Positions 14,452 through 22,159 of a DNA stretch of 30,485 bases are shown here, piece after piece (the stretch's first letter is position 1; each line of letters starts with the position of its first letter). The notes under the pieces were generated by a model that saw only the letters and a program-made list of their open reading frames with translations, did not search any database and had not been told where the DNA came from. The stretch covers positions 1-30,485 of the forward strand of contig CAJUJU010000047.1 in the NCBI GenBank assembly GCA_910586835.1, in the 5' to 3' direction. This DNA is from an uncultured Acetatifactor sp. GTDB lineage: Bacteria > Bacillota > Clostridia > Lachnospirales > Lachnospiraceae. Position numbers and translations under genes: made by a program.

Positions 14452-16206
14452 ATGAGAGAAGAGGGAGCTTACGGAATGGGAAGCGCATCCGGCGGGACGT
14501 TCGGGGATGCGGTGAGCGGCAGAAAAGGAGCCAACCTGCTTGTGAAAATTATGGCGGTGGTATTGCTGCCCATGGTCATTTTGGTGGTAATGGCAAATCT
14601 TGCGCTGAACAGTGTGGGAGACACCACGGCGGAGAAGATTGTACATCAGGCGTTGAAAGCGGTGGAGTATATGACGCTGGAGTCTGTAAACGGATTTGGT
14701 GAGCCGCTTGCCTTGCAGGACGGCGTGCTGATGAAGGAAGGGGTTTCCCTGTCGGGCGCTGGCGGACTGTTGGCTCAATATCAGCAGAACACCGACGTGG
14801 ATATTGCCGTTTTCATGGATGGAAGGATGCTGGCGGCCAGCTATGACGGCACTGCCGAGCTGGACAGTAAGGTGACGGATCGGGTCATGAAGGGGGAGGA
14901 GATTTTCCTTACCTCCGTGATGATCGGCGGAAAAGAATGTATGGCATATCTTGCGCCTATGTATTTGGAGGGCAATGAGACCGGCAAACCGGACGGCATG
15001 GTGGTCACGTCTCTCAGTGTTAAGACGGCAGAATCCGTATACGGCGGGTATGTGAGAAACAGTTCCGTTTTCATGGTTCTGCTGGTGGCGGCGGTTGCGG
15101 TGATAGCGGCATGGGTGATTCTGAAGATCGTAAAATCGCTGATTGACGTGGTCGGAAATCTGGATAAGGTAGCGGACGGGCAGTTGAACCTGAAGGTGCC
15201 GGAGAGACTGACCAGGAGATCCGACGAGGTGGGAAAGATTGCCCGGGCAGTGCATTCCGTAGTTTCCAGCTTTTCCTTTACCATTACTCATATACATAAA
15301 AGCATGCAGGAGCTGAAGGATTGTACGGATCGCTTCAGCGATAATATGGATACCATTTCCCAGTCCATTGACAACGTGAACGTTGCGGTGACGGAAATCG
15401 CGGAGGGTGCCACCCAGCAGGCGGCGGATACCCAGAGCGTGGGCGAGAGCATGGATGACATGAATGATGCCATCAACAAGACGGCAGAGAGCGTCAATGA
15501 TCTGAGCACCAGCGCGGCTGCCATGAAGAAGAACAACGAGATGGTGGAGACCACGCTGAGGGAGCTGATCGACATCAGCGAGAGAACCAGCAACTCCGTG
15601 CATGAGGTGCAGAAACAGACCAACCTGACCAATGAATCCGTTCAGGCGATCCGTGCGGCTACCGACCTGATCTCCGGCATTGCAAACCAGACCAATCTGC
15701 TGTCCCTGAATGCAAGCATCGAGGCGGCCAGAGCAGGCGAGATGGGAAGAGGCTTTGCGGTGGTGGCTGAGGAGATCCGGGGACTGGCGGATCAGGCCAA
15801 GGAATCCACAAATCAGATCCGCGGTATCGTGGAGACGTTGATTACCAATTCCGATCACAGTGTGGAGATCATGAACGGTGTGGTGGGAGAGATCACCAAC
15901 CAGAACGAGAAGCTGGGGGTTACGCAGGATGCGTTCGAGAACCTGAATACGGAGGTTCGCCGTGTGGTCGGGGCAATCGACATGATCTCTGTACAGCTTG
16001 ACAATATTGAGAAGTTTAAGGATGGCGTGAGAGAAAGTATCGACGGACTGAACGAGATATCTCAGAACAATGCGGCAAGCACGGAGGAGACGGCGGCAAC
16101 CATGGATCAGCTGGCCAGAATCGTGGCGGAGTGCCGTGAGGCTACGGGGTCTCTGGTAAATATTTCCGAGGAGTTGTCGGAAGGCGCAAGGAAGTTTAAG
16201 CTGTAA
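14452..16206 (+). CDS. Methyl-accepting chemotaxis protein with extracellular Cache-like domain
   Basis: A 584-residue transmembrane receptor. ATG 14452 follows AGGAGG at 14441-14446; an upstream in-frame start would lie before the -10 box. Order: cytoplasmic tail 1-28, membrane helix ~29-52, extracellular single-Cache-like domain ~55-200, membrane helix ~205-226, HAMP ~227-280, then a long coiled coil. The signalling hairpin tip is well preserved near 408-445 (ANQTNLLSLNASIEAARAGE, then MGRGFAVVAEEIRGLADQ). It should bind a ligand outside the cell and control CheA/CheW. No che or flagellar genes are nearby, so it is an orphan receptor; the ligand is unknown. A T-tailed terminator follows. 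Confidence 0.94.
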   Translation: MREEGAYGMGSASGGTFGDAVSGRKGANLLVKIMAVVLLPMVILVVMANLALNSVGDTTAEKIVHQALKAVEYMTLESVNGFGEPLALQDGVLMKEGVSLSGAGGLLAQYQQNTDVDIAVFMDGRMLAASYDGTAELDSKVTDRVMKGEEIFLTSVMIGGKECMAYLAPMYLEGNETGKPDGMVVTSLSVKTAESVYGGYVRNSSVFMVLLVAAVAVIAAWVILKIVKSLIDVVGNLDKVADGQLNLKVPERLTRRSDEVGKIARAVHSVVSSFSFTITHIHKSMQELKDCTDRFSDNMDTISQSIDNVNVAVTEIAEGATQQAADTQSVGESMDDMNDAINKTAESVNDLSTSAAAMKKNNEMVETTLRELIDISERTSNSVHEVQKQTNLTNESVQAIRAATDLISGIANQTNLLSLNASIEAARAGEMGRGFAVVAEEIRGLADQAKESTNQIRGIVETLITNSDHSVEIMNGVVGEITNQNEKLGVTQDAFENLNTEVRRVVGAIDMISVQLDNIEKFKDGVRESIDGLNEISQNNAASTEETAATMDQLARIVAECREATGSLVNISEELSEGARKFKL

Positions 16207-16218
16207 GGTCGAGGAATC

Positions 16219-16253
16219 GGTGGAGCAGATGCAATTATCTGCTCCGCCTTTTT
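16219..16253 (+). terminator. Intrinsic terminator of the chemoreceptor gene
   Basis: GGAGCAGAT pairs with ATCTGCTCC (9 bp, six-base loop), extendable by GG(T) with GCC, then TTTTT. It begins about 13 bases past the stop codon and insulates the sigma-factor gene. Confidence 0.88.
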
Positions 16254-16313
16254 GTATGTGCGGAAAAAAGGTGCCCAAGATGCAGAAAAATCCGGGGAAA
16301 TCTTGCGGGGACG

Positions 16314-16339
16314 GGAACCTTCCGTGTGGAAATACGTCT
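16314..16339 (+). promoter_or_regulatory. Candidate ECF-type promoter of the sigma-factor gene
   Basis: GGAACCT, with AAC at 16316-16318, is followed after 16 bases by CGTC at 16335-16338. An AAC -35 core and CGTC -10 core at this spacing are typical of Firmicutes ECF promoters (sigma X, M, V type in Bacillus). It lies between an upstream terminator and the sigma gene, so positive autoregulation is likely. Which sigma factor uses it is an inference. Confidence 0.6.
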
Positions 16340-16383
16340 ATAGGTGTGAAGAGATGCTGGGAAATGTAACAGGAGGAAAAGCG

Positions 16384-16944
16384 TTGGAAGATACGGAAAT
16401 ATTGGATCTGTACTGGAAGCGGGACGAGCGGGCCATCGCGGAGACGCAGAATGCTTACGGAAGCTATTGCCACAGTATTGCCTGGCGTATTTTATATGAC
16501 AGGGAAGATGCGGACGAATGTGTTAACGATACCTGGCTGCGGGCGTGGAACGCCATACCGCCGGGCAGGCCGGGACGGCTGGCATTGTTTCTGGGAACCA
16601 TCACACGCAATCTGTCTATTGACAGATGGAAGAGGAGAAAGAGTATGAAGCGCGGAAAGGGAGAGATGTCGGTTTCGCTGGATGAGCTGGCAGAGTGTAT
16701 TCCCGATACAAAGAGTACGGAGGACGCCGTGGCAGCCGCGGAGCTGGAACGGCTGATCAATTCCTTCCTTCACACCCTGTCGGAGAAGGACTGCAATATT
16801 TTTCTGAGAAGGTACTGGTATGTGGAAGAGTGCGGAGCCATCGCCGGGCGTTATTCCATGAATCTGAATACCGTGAAGACCAGTCTGTTCCGAACCAGAG
16901 CCAGACTGCGGAGCTATCTGGAAAAGGAGGGGATTGTCATATGA
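16384..16944 (+). CDS. ECF-type RNA polymerase sigma factor
   Basis: A 186-residue sigma-70 family protein with only regions 2 and 4. Region 2 spans ~20-85 (YGSYCHSIAWRILYDREDAD and VNDTWLRAWNAIPP). Region 4 spans ~120-182, with the helix-turn-helix in CGAIAGRYSMNLNTVKTSLF. The start is taken as TTG 16384 because AGGAGG lies at 16371-16376, seven bases away, and the predicted transcript start is near 16345. An in-frame ATG at 16354 has no good ribosome site. It overlaps the next gene by four bases, the standard layout for a sigma factor and its membrane anti-sigma partner. The regulated genes are unknown. Confidence 0.9.
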   Translation: MEDTEILDLYWKRDERAIAETQNAYGSYCHSIAWRILYDREDADECVNDTWLRAWNAIPPGRPGRLALFLGTITRNLSIDRWKRRKSMKRGKGEMSVSLDELAECIPDTKSTEDAVAAAELERLINSFLHTLSEKDCNIFLRRYWYVEECGAIAGRYSMNLNTVKTSLFRTRARLRSYLEKEGIVI

Positions 16945-17849
16945 GCAGGCAAAAGGAGGAACAGGCACTGCGCATTATGAAGGCCCTTTCGGGAGTGGAT
17001 GAAGAACTGCTGGAGCGGTGCGGAAGACCGCAGCCTGTCGAAGACACGGTGCGGGAGAGGGACGGCGTACAGGGAGGCATCCCGGCGGGGATGAGCCGTT
17101 TTTGGCAGACGGCAGGAAAAGCCGGCGGGTTCTGTGCGGCTGCGGTGTGCCTGGCGGTAATCTGGGCCGTCCGGTGGAGGGCACAGGTTCCCGGATGTGG
17201 CGAGACTATTCGGGAGGAAGCTGATGCGGGTGTCCTGTGTGAGGAGGCGGAGAACGCCGTGCAGGAGAATGATTCGCCGCAGTTTTCAGGCGGGGAAGTC
17301 TCGGGAGAGCTGAATTCGGAGCCCTGGGGAGGCGGAGAGCAGGAGGCAGCTTTGCAGCAGTCTTCTGAAGAGCAGGAGATTGCGGCGGACGAAGCGTCAC
17401 AGGATAAGAGGACAGAACCGGATCTGGCAGATGATTTGAAGAAGGAGCTTTCCGAAAGCCTGAATATATCTGTCATATCTGTCTCCTGGGAGGAAGCCTG
17501 CGCGCTGGCGGGGATAGAAGAACAGATCAGGATAGAGCCGCCGGCGGAGTATGTGCCCAGCAGTGTGGCGGTGAGCGGGGAGGAAGGAGGGCATGTGCTG
17601 CAGTATGCCTGGAGCGACGGGGAGCATACGCTGTGCCTGAAGCTGGCAGGAAAGGATTCTGTCTGGATCGGTGACAGCGCACTGCCCGTTCTGAATGCTG
17701 CGGACTGGGCGGATTGCCTTCCGGAGGCGGACAGCGACGGCGGAATCAGGTTTGTCATGGTGCTTGAGAGCGGCGCGCGGCTGGAGTATGAAGGGTGGCT
17801 TACAAAGGAGGAACTGGAAGCGCTGCTTGACGGACTGCCGGATTCTTAA
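16941..17849 (+). CDS. Probable membrane anti-sigma factor (no recognised extracellular domain)
   Basis: A 302-residue protein. ATG 16941 overlaps the sigma stop as ATGA and follows AAAGGAGGGG. Layout: cytoplasmic N-terminus ~1-58 beginning MSRQKEEQALRIMKALSGVD, one membrane helix ~61-77, then an extracytoplasmic part with a Glu/Ser/Gln-rich linker (~80-170) and a compact domain (~175-300). The position, single helix and coupling argue for an anti-sigma factor that holds the sigma protein at the membrane. No zinc-binding HxxxCxxC motif is visible, so it is not a classic ZAS anti-sigma. The outer domain is not recognised; it may be the sensor. Confidence 0.7.
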   Translation: MSRQKEEQALRIMKALSGVDEELLERCGRPQPVEDTVRERDGVQGGIPAGMSRFWQTAGKAGGFCAAAVCLAVIWAVRWRAQVPGCGETIREEADAGVLCEEAENAVQENDSPQFSGGEVSGELNSEPWGGGEQEAALQQSSEEQEIAADEASQDKRTEPDLADDLKKELSESLNISVISVSWEEACALAGIEEQIRIEPPAEYVPSSVAVSGEEGGHVLQYAWSDGEHTLCLKLAGKDSVWIGDSALPVLNAADWADCLPEADSDGGIRFVMVLESGARLEYEGWLTKEELEALLDGLPDS

Positions 17850-17876
17850 GATTGCCTTATGCTTTTTTGAATTCCC

Positions 17877-17905
17877 TTGCGCGGGGTCTGAGGTTTGGTT
17901 ATACT
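17877..17905 (+). promoter_or_regulatory. Candidate sigma-A promoter of the acyltransferase gene
   Basis: TTGCGC, 17 bases, TATACT, ending 25 bases before the start codon. No T-tailed hairpin separates it from the anti-sigma gene, so read-through from the sigma operon is also possible. Confidence 0.6.
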
Positions 17906-17930
17906 GTATGGGAACGGCAGGGAGGAAAAA

Positions 17931-19031
17931 ATGAGTACGGGGCAAAGAGATTTGTTTGTGGATAAACTGAGAGTGGCGGCCACCTGTGCGGTGGTACTGC
18001 TGCATACGGTGACGGGCGTCGTGGATCGCACGGATATGGGCGGTTTCCCCTGGGAAAAGAGGGTGCTCCTGACGGTGGTGGATCTGGTGAGCTGGTGTGT
18101 TCCGGTGTTTCTGATGATTTCCGGTTATCTCTTCCTGAATCCAAAGAGAGAGATTACCTTCGGGAAAATGGTGACGAAATACTGCAGGCGGGTGGTGTTT
18201 GCGCTGTTTCTGTTCGGCGTGCCCTATGCCTGTCTGGAGCAGATCGCATTGGAGAGAACCTTCCGCATGGGTATGCCGGTTCAGGGATTTCTCATGGTGC
18301 TCCGGGGGCAGAGCTGGTCTCATATGTGGTATTTGTATCTGATCTTTTTTCTGTATCTGCTGACTCCGGCGCTGCGTCTGCTGCTTGGAAAGCTTCCGGA
18401 GGCAGGAAGGTATGGTCTTCTTGGGGTGCTGCTTGTGGGAAGCAGCGTCCTTCCCTTTGTAAAAAGACTGACAGGGCTGGAGGGGATCCCGGCCCTGCCG
18501 GATGATTTGATCTATCTGTTTTATTATTTGTGTGGCTTTCTGTTTGCCGTCAGAAAACCGGACGGAGGGAACGCGGTGCGGGACGGTGCGGAAAAGCGCC
18601 CGCTCTCGGCAGGAGGACGGGGCGGAACTTCAGGCGGCCTGTGGCTTGGGGCCGCGTTGCTGTCGCTGCTTTTTACAGGCGGCGGCAGACTGCTTGGATT
18701 TCCCGTGCAGATGGCCTACAACTATCCCTTTACCGTGGTGTCGTCGGTGCTTTTATTTGGGGGCGCATGGAAATGCGGCAGTGCGGAGAAAATCTGCCGT
18801 GACAAAGATATAAATACCGGATTTCTGGAGAGCGCCTCGGCCATAAGCTTCGGAGTCTATCTGGTTCACCCGGTATTTTTGAATCTTTATTACAAATTCC
18901 TGGGGCTGACGCCGCTTTCCTTCCCGCTGTGTGTTTCTCTGCCGCTGTTTTTCCTGGGGACGCTCCTGCCTGCGGCTGCTGCGGCGTATGCGATGCGGAA
19001 GCTGCCGCTGCTGAGAAAGTATGTGTTGTGA
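17931..19031 (+). CDS. Acyltransferase-3 family membrane protein
   Basis: A 366-residue integral membrane protein with about ten hydrophobic segments. The N-terminal block FVDKLRVAATCAVVLLHT carries the family's conserved Arg (14) and His (25), and HMWYLYLIFFLYLLTP is the typical second block. Members (OafA/NodX/YrhL-like) add acetyl or other acyl groups to sugars, peptidoglycan, teichoic acids or polysaccharides at the membrane. The substrate cannot be read from sequence. GGGAGG precedes the ATG. It sits downstream of the ECF pair, so a role in envelope stress response would make sense but is unproven. It ends eight bases before the convergent methyltransferase; no terminator is evident between them. 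Confidence 0.88.
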   Translation: MSTGQRDLFVDKLRVAATCAVVLLHTVTGVVDRTDMGGFPWEKRVLLTVVDLVSWCVPVFLMISGYLFLNPKREITFGKMVTKYCRRVVFALFLFGVPYACLEQIALERTFRMGMPVQGFLMVLRGQSWSHMWYLYLIFFLYLLTPALRLLLGKLPEAGRYGLLGVLLVGSSVLPFVKRLTGLEGIPALPDDLIYLFYYLCGFLFAVRKPDGGNAVRDGAEKRPLSAGGRGGTSGGLWLGAALLSLLFTGGGRLLGFPVQMAYNYPFTVVSSVLLFGGAWKCGSAEKICRDKDINTGFLESASAISFGVYLVHPVFLNLYYKFLGLTPLSFPLCVSLPLFFLGTLLPAAAAAYAMRKLPLLRKYVL

Positions 19032-19039
19032 CGTTCGGA

Positions 19040-19957
19040 TCATTCTCTGCACCATCTTCCCGATGCGCCGCAGGGGAGTACCAGCCCGGAGCTGCCGACG
19101 GGAAGTCCGATTTCCTCCGAGGCCACCCGTCCGCCGAAACGCTTTGCCACGGCTGCGTTCAGCATATAGGACAGTACGGCGGGCTGAAGGCCTGTGGTAT
19201 AGGAGTTGATCAGGAGGAACAGAGCGTTCCGGGAGAGCAGTTGTGCCGTCAGTTCAAGGAAAGGCCAGATGCTCTCTTCTATTTTCCAGATTTCCCCTTT
19301 GGGCCCTCTTCCGTAGGAGGGAGGATCCATGATGATCCCGTCGTATTTGTTTCCCCGCCGGATCTCCCGCTCCACAAACTTGACACAGTCGTCCACCAGC
19401 CAGCGGATGGGGGCGCTGCCGAGTCCGGAGGCCGCAGCGTTTTCCCTGGCCCAGCCCACCATGCCCTTTGAGGCGTCCACATGGGTGACGGCGGCGCCGG
19501 CTGCTGCGGCGGCAAGGGTGGCGCCGCCGGTGTAGGCGAAGAGGTTAAGTACTTTCACGGGCTGTCCGGAGGAGTTCCTGTTTTTCCGAATGAGCTGAGA
19601 GAACCAGTCCCAGTTTACCGCCTGCTCCGGGAACAGGCCGGTGTGCTTGAAGCTGAAGGGCTTCAGGTGAAAACGCAGGCTCTGACCGGCGTTTTCACCG
19701 TCGGTGTCCTGCGGGGCGATCAGGTCGTAGCCGATGCTCCACTCGTCTGGCAGGCGGAAAAATTCCCATTCGCCGCCGCCCTTTGCGCTGCGGTGATAGT
19801 GGCCGTTTTTATGCTTCCAGCCCTGATGTTCCCGGGGCGTATTCCAGATGACCTGGGGATCCGGCCGGACCAGGATATAGTCTCCCCACCGCTCCAGCTT
19901 TTCTCCGCCCGAGGTATCCAGCACCTCATAATCTTTCCAGTTATCTGCGATCCACAT
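19040..19957 (-). CDS. Class I SAM-dependent methyltransferase (RlmI-like catalytic domain)
   Basis: A 305-residue cytoplasmic enzyme. The N-terminal ~115 residues form a beta-rich region (NWKDYEVLDTSGGEKLERWG and HTGLFPEQAVNWDWF). The Rossmann part follows: motif I VLNLFAYTGGAT at 136-147, acidic Asp161 for the SAM ribose (VTHVDASKG), and motif IV MDPPSYGRGPKG beginning near 210. DPPSYG in this setting resembles the RlmI/COG1092 group, which methylates a cytosine in 23S rRNA, but the PUA domain of RlmI is not seen, so the target is uncertain. GGAGG precedes the ATG. It has its own promoter and converges on the acyltransferase gene. Confidence 0.85.
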   Translation of the reverse strand: MWIADNWKDYEVLDTSGGEKLERWGDYILVRPDPQVIWNTPREHQGWKHKNGHYHRSAKGGGEWEFFRLPDEWSIGYDLIAPQDTDGENAGQSLRFHLKPFSFKHTGLFPEQAVNWDWFSQLIRKNRNSSGQPVKVLNLFAYTGGATLAAAAAGAAVTHVDASKGMVGWARENAAASGLGSAPIRWLVDDCVKFVEREIRRGNKYDGIIMDPPSYGRGPKGEIWKIEESIWPFLELTAQLLSRNALFLLINSYTTGLQPAVLSYMLNAAVAKRFGGRVASEEIGLPVGSSGLVLPCGASGRWCRE

Positions 19958-20002
19958 CTTTTTATCCTCCGGTCTGTCCTGAATCTTTTTTCTGTCCTAA
20001 TT

Positions 20003-20031
20003 ACTATATAATAGAAGCTTCCCGGATGCAA
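20003..20031 (-). promoter_or_regulatory. Sigma-A promoter of the methyltransferase gene
   Basis: On the minus strand, TTGCAT, 17 bases, TATAGT, 45 bases upstream of the start codon. On the opposite strand TATAAT (20007-20012) overlaps the -10 box, though only a T-rich stretch stands where its -35 would be. That could be the divergent promoter for the DUF4474 gene. Confidence 0.65.
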
Positions 20032-20038
20032 GTGCGAA

Positions 20039-20140
20039 GGGAATGAAGATCTTCTAAGCTGTCAAAGTACGCCAGCTAAGAAAATCCAAGTCATTTCCCG
20101 AAGAATGTTTGTGCCGACTGCGTCAGCATGACGGAAGTCG
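20039..20140 (+). ncRNA. Candidate structured RNA element, copy A (5' region of DUF4474 gene)
   Basis: Outer stem GGGAATGA (20039-20046) with TCATTTCCC (20091-20099, one bulge). It encloses a hairpin AGCTG (20057) with CAGCT (20073) and an 11-base loop TCAAAGTACGC, then AAGAAAA. After the outer stem comes GAAGAATG, then a strong hairpin at 20115-20140 (CGACT with AGTCG and CGTCA with TGACG). The core 20052-20084 matches 29842-29874 at 27 of 33 positions without gaps. The remaining spacer to 20255 holds another small hairpin (GGCAGT 20184 with ACTGCC 20201) and the ribosome site. I do not recognise the family; class and function are inference. Confidence 0.55.
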
Positions 20141-20255
20141 TCGCTTTTGTGTCTTGCGCGAGAGTTTCCATAATTATATGCGGGGCAGTGCCGGAATATG
20201 ACTGCCGGGCATATGATAAAGCAACCGATGATACCGGGAAAGGAAGGGTTGTTTT

Positions 20256-21191
20256 ATGAAATATGTCTGGTGGTGTCTGATCGGGCTGGCAGTGCTTGCG
20301 GTCATCGTGGCGCTGGTCTGTATCTGTATCCACATTCGAAGGAGAAGGGCGGCGAAGAAGGTTCGCTGTGAGAGCGAGGAGGAAAAGGCGTTCCGCCTGA
20401 ACAGCGCGTTGTCCGTGTTCGGCTTTGCCTGGTGCAGGGACTGCGATTGCATTACGGCGGGAGAAGACCCCTGGCAGAGGGACATGGGCTATTGCGCGGA
20501 GTATGACGAATTTGCGCTTTCCATGAATATGGTCATGGACTGTGAGCCCATTTACTTCCGGTGCAACGGCAAAAACTGGCTGATGGAATTCTGGAAGGGG
20601 CAGTACGGCTGTGCAACGGGGGCGGAGATCGGGCTCTACTATAATGAGGAAGAGACGGATAGGCCGCCGGAAAAGCTTTTCTATACCTGTGCCACCGACA
20701 GCCAGAGGGCGCATATGCAGTTTTCTCTCTGGAAGGACGGAAAGTGCATTATGGAGCGTTACGGCCTGCACTGGTGGCTGACGGGATTTCTGCCCGGAGA
20801 GTACTCCAGGCCCTGCGATCTGGTGATGAAGATCTGTATCTGCTTCCATGAGGGGGCAATGCGGGATGCGTTTTACAGAGGTCTTTTGGAGGCCGGCTAT
20901 GACAGACAGGAAATCTGTGTGGAAAACAACAGGATCTGTCTGACCTTTGACAGACCCAAAACCAGGCAGCACTGCCGGTTCGGTCGGTTATACCGCTTCC
21001 TGGTCTGCAGGAAAAATGTAAGATGCTGCAAATGTTATCTCAGGGCATCCAGACCTTTCTGCACTACCCTGGATCGGATCAGCTTTCTGGGATACTGCTT
21101 CCCGCTTCTGTACAGAAAGCTCATACGTCTGGGCATGCGCTGCAGCCGCAGAAGATATGAGAAGTGCTGCAGGAGACGCAGGAGGGGCTAG
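20256..21191 (+). CDS. DUF4474 domain protein, membrane-anchored, cysteine-rich
   Basis: A 311-residue protein. An N-terminal membrane helix (~4-26) is followed by a basic stretch (RRRRAAKK), giving a cytoplasm-facing anchor by the positive-inside rule. The DUF4474 core follows: VFGFAWCRDCDCITAGEDPW, RDMGYCAEYDEFA, MVMDCEPIYFRCNGKNWLME, FWKGQYGCATGAEIGLYY. The last ~70 residues are very rich in Cys and Arg. DUF4474 is common in Lachnospiraceae and has no known function. GGAAAGGAAGGG precedes the ATG. Its stop is two bases before the metallophosphoesterase gene, so the two are translationally linked. A candidate RNA element lies upstream. Confidence 0.82.
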   Translation: MKYVWWCLIGLAVLAVIVALVCICIHIRRRRAAKKVRCESEEEKAFRLNSALSVFGFAWCRDCDCITAGEDPWQRDMGYCAEYDEFALSMNMVMDCEPIYFRCNGKNWLMEFWKGQYGCATGAEIGLYYNEEETDRPPEKLFYTCATDSQRAHMQFSLWKDGKCIMERYGLHWWLTGFLPGEYSRPCDLVMKICICFHEGAMRDAFYRGLLEAGYDRQEICVENNRICLTFDRPKTRQHCRFGRLYRFLVCRKNVRCCKCYLRASRPFCTTLDRISFLGYCFPLLYRKLIRLGMRCSRRRYEKCCRRRRRG

Positions 21192-21193
21192 CA

Positions 21194-22096
21194 ATGAGCA
21201 CCCGGACGCGCCTGGATGCGGTCTATGAGAGCGCCCCGAGATTCAGGATAGGCCGCTGCAGCAGGATTGTCTGTATGAGCGACTGTCACAGGGGAGTGGG
21301 AAACAGAGGGGACAATTTTCTGTTTAACCAGAACCTTTATTATGCGGCGCTGGAGTACTATTATAACCGGTGCTACACCTATGCGGAGCTGGGGGACGGG
21401 GATGAACTGTGGGAGAACCTGGGGCTGAAGAGGATTACGGAGATCCACAACGATGTCTTTGAACTGCTGTCCCGGTTTTATAACAGAGGGCGGCTGATCC
21501 AGCTCTTCGGAAACCACGACCGGAAAAAGAGCAGACGCCGTTTTATGGAGACCCACTGCGGAGCCTGGTGTGACGCCGGGGGATGCGCGGGAACTCTGTT
21601 TCCGGGGATGCAGGTTTTGGAGGGGGCTGTGCTGCAGTACGGGGACAGCGGACATGAGATATTGCTGGTGCACGGACACCAGGGAGATCTGCTGAACGAT
21701 ACCCTGTGGCCCCTGGCGGCGTATCTGGTGCGTTTTGTCTGGCGCAAGCTTGAGCTTCTGGGCATCTACGACCCCACCAGTGCCGCGCGGAATTATAAGA
21801 GACGGAAGAAGACGGAGAGAAGGCTGGAGAGCTGGGCAGAGGAGCGCCGGGTGATGGTGATTGCCGGTCATACCCACCGCCCCGTGCTCCCGGAGCCGGG
21901 CGGCGGGCTGTACCTGAACGACGGAAGCTGCGTCCATCCCAGGAGCATCACGGCGCTGGAGCTGGACAGCGGCAGGCTCACGCTTGTGAAATGGAGCGTC
22001 AGGACGGTCCATGAGAGATACCTGTCCGTGGAGCGGGAGGTGCTGGCGGGCCCGCACCTGCTGGAGAGCTACTGGGAGAAGGAAGGATTGTACTGA
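21194..22096 (+). CDS. Calcineurin-like metallophosphoesterase
   Basis: A 300-residue two-metal phosphoesterase. Motifs in order: SDCHRG (Asp30, His32), a GDGDE block near 67-71, GNHD (106-109), VHGHQGD (His160, His162) and GHTH (225-228). These supply the standard metal ligands. It is closer in layout to LpxH/YfcE-like proteins than to nucleases, but a Gram-positive has no lipid A, so the substrate is open. ATG 21194 follows GGAGG by 8 bases; a longer in-frame start inside the DUF4474 gene lacks a ribosome site. It shares a transcript with the DUF4474 gene and is followed by a terminator. Confidence 0.88.
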   Translation: MSTRTRLDAVYESAPRFRIGRCSRIVCMSDCHRGVGNRGDNFLFNQNLYYAALEYYYNRCYTYAELGDGDELWENLGLKRITEIHNDVFELLSRFYNRGRLIQLFGNHDRKKSRRRFMETHCGAWCDAGGCAGTLFPGMQVLEGAVLQYGDSGHEILLVHGHQGDLLNDTLWPLAAYLVRFVWRKLELLGIYDPTSAARNYKRRKKTERRLESWAEERRVMVIAGHTHRPVLPEPGGGLYLNDGSCVHPRSITALELDSGRLTLVKWSVRTVHERYLSVEREVLAGPHLLESYWEKEGLY

Positions 22097-22115
22097 AAAA
22101 AAAACACATTTTTTT

Positions 22116-22142
22116 AAAAAGCCCTTGCCAAAAGGGCTTTTT
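22116..22142 (+). terminator. Intrinsic terminator of the metallophosphoesterase gene
   Basis: AAAAAGCCCTT pairs with AAGGGCTTTTT (11 bp, five-base loop), with the T run forming the 3' arm. It is symmetrical enough to work on both strands. The loop carries the -35 box of the S10 operon promoter. Confidence 0.88.
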
Positions 22143-22153
22143 GCATTTATACT
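22125..22153 (+). promoter_or_regulatory. Promoter of the S10-spc ribosomal protein operon
   Basis: TTGCCA (22125-22130), exactly 17 bases, TATACT (22148-22153). Both boxes match sigma-A consensus well and nothing better lies between the terminator and rpsJ. Transcription would start near 22160, giving a leader of roughly 280 nt. The -35 box is within the upstream terminator hairpin. Confidence 0.75.
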
Positions 22154-22159
22154 ACATAT

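Noticed and set aside
16354..16356. ATG as the start of the sigma-factor gene
   Set aside because: It lacks a good ribosome site and would lie only a few bases past the predicted ECF transcript start; TTG at 16384 has AGGAGG at ideal spacing.
14209..16473. Minus-strand open frame of 754 codons opposite the chemoreceptor
   Set aside because: It mirrors the receptor's reading frame and runs into the repeat region; no family features are seen and it crosses the terminator and promoter of real genes.
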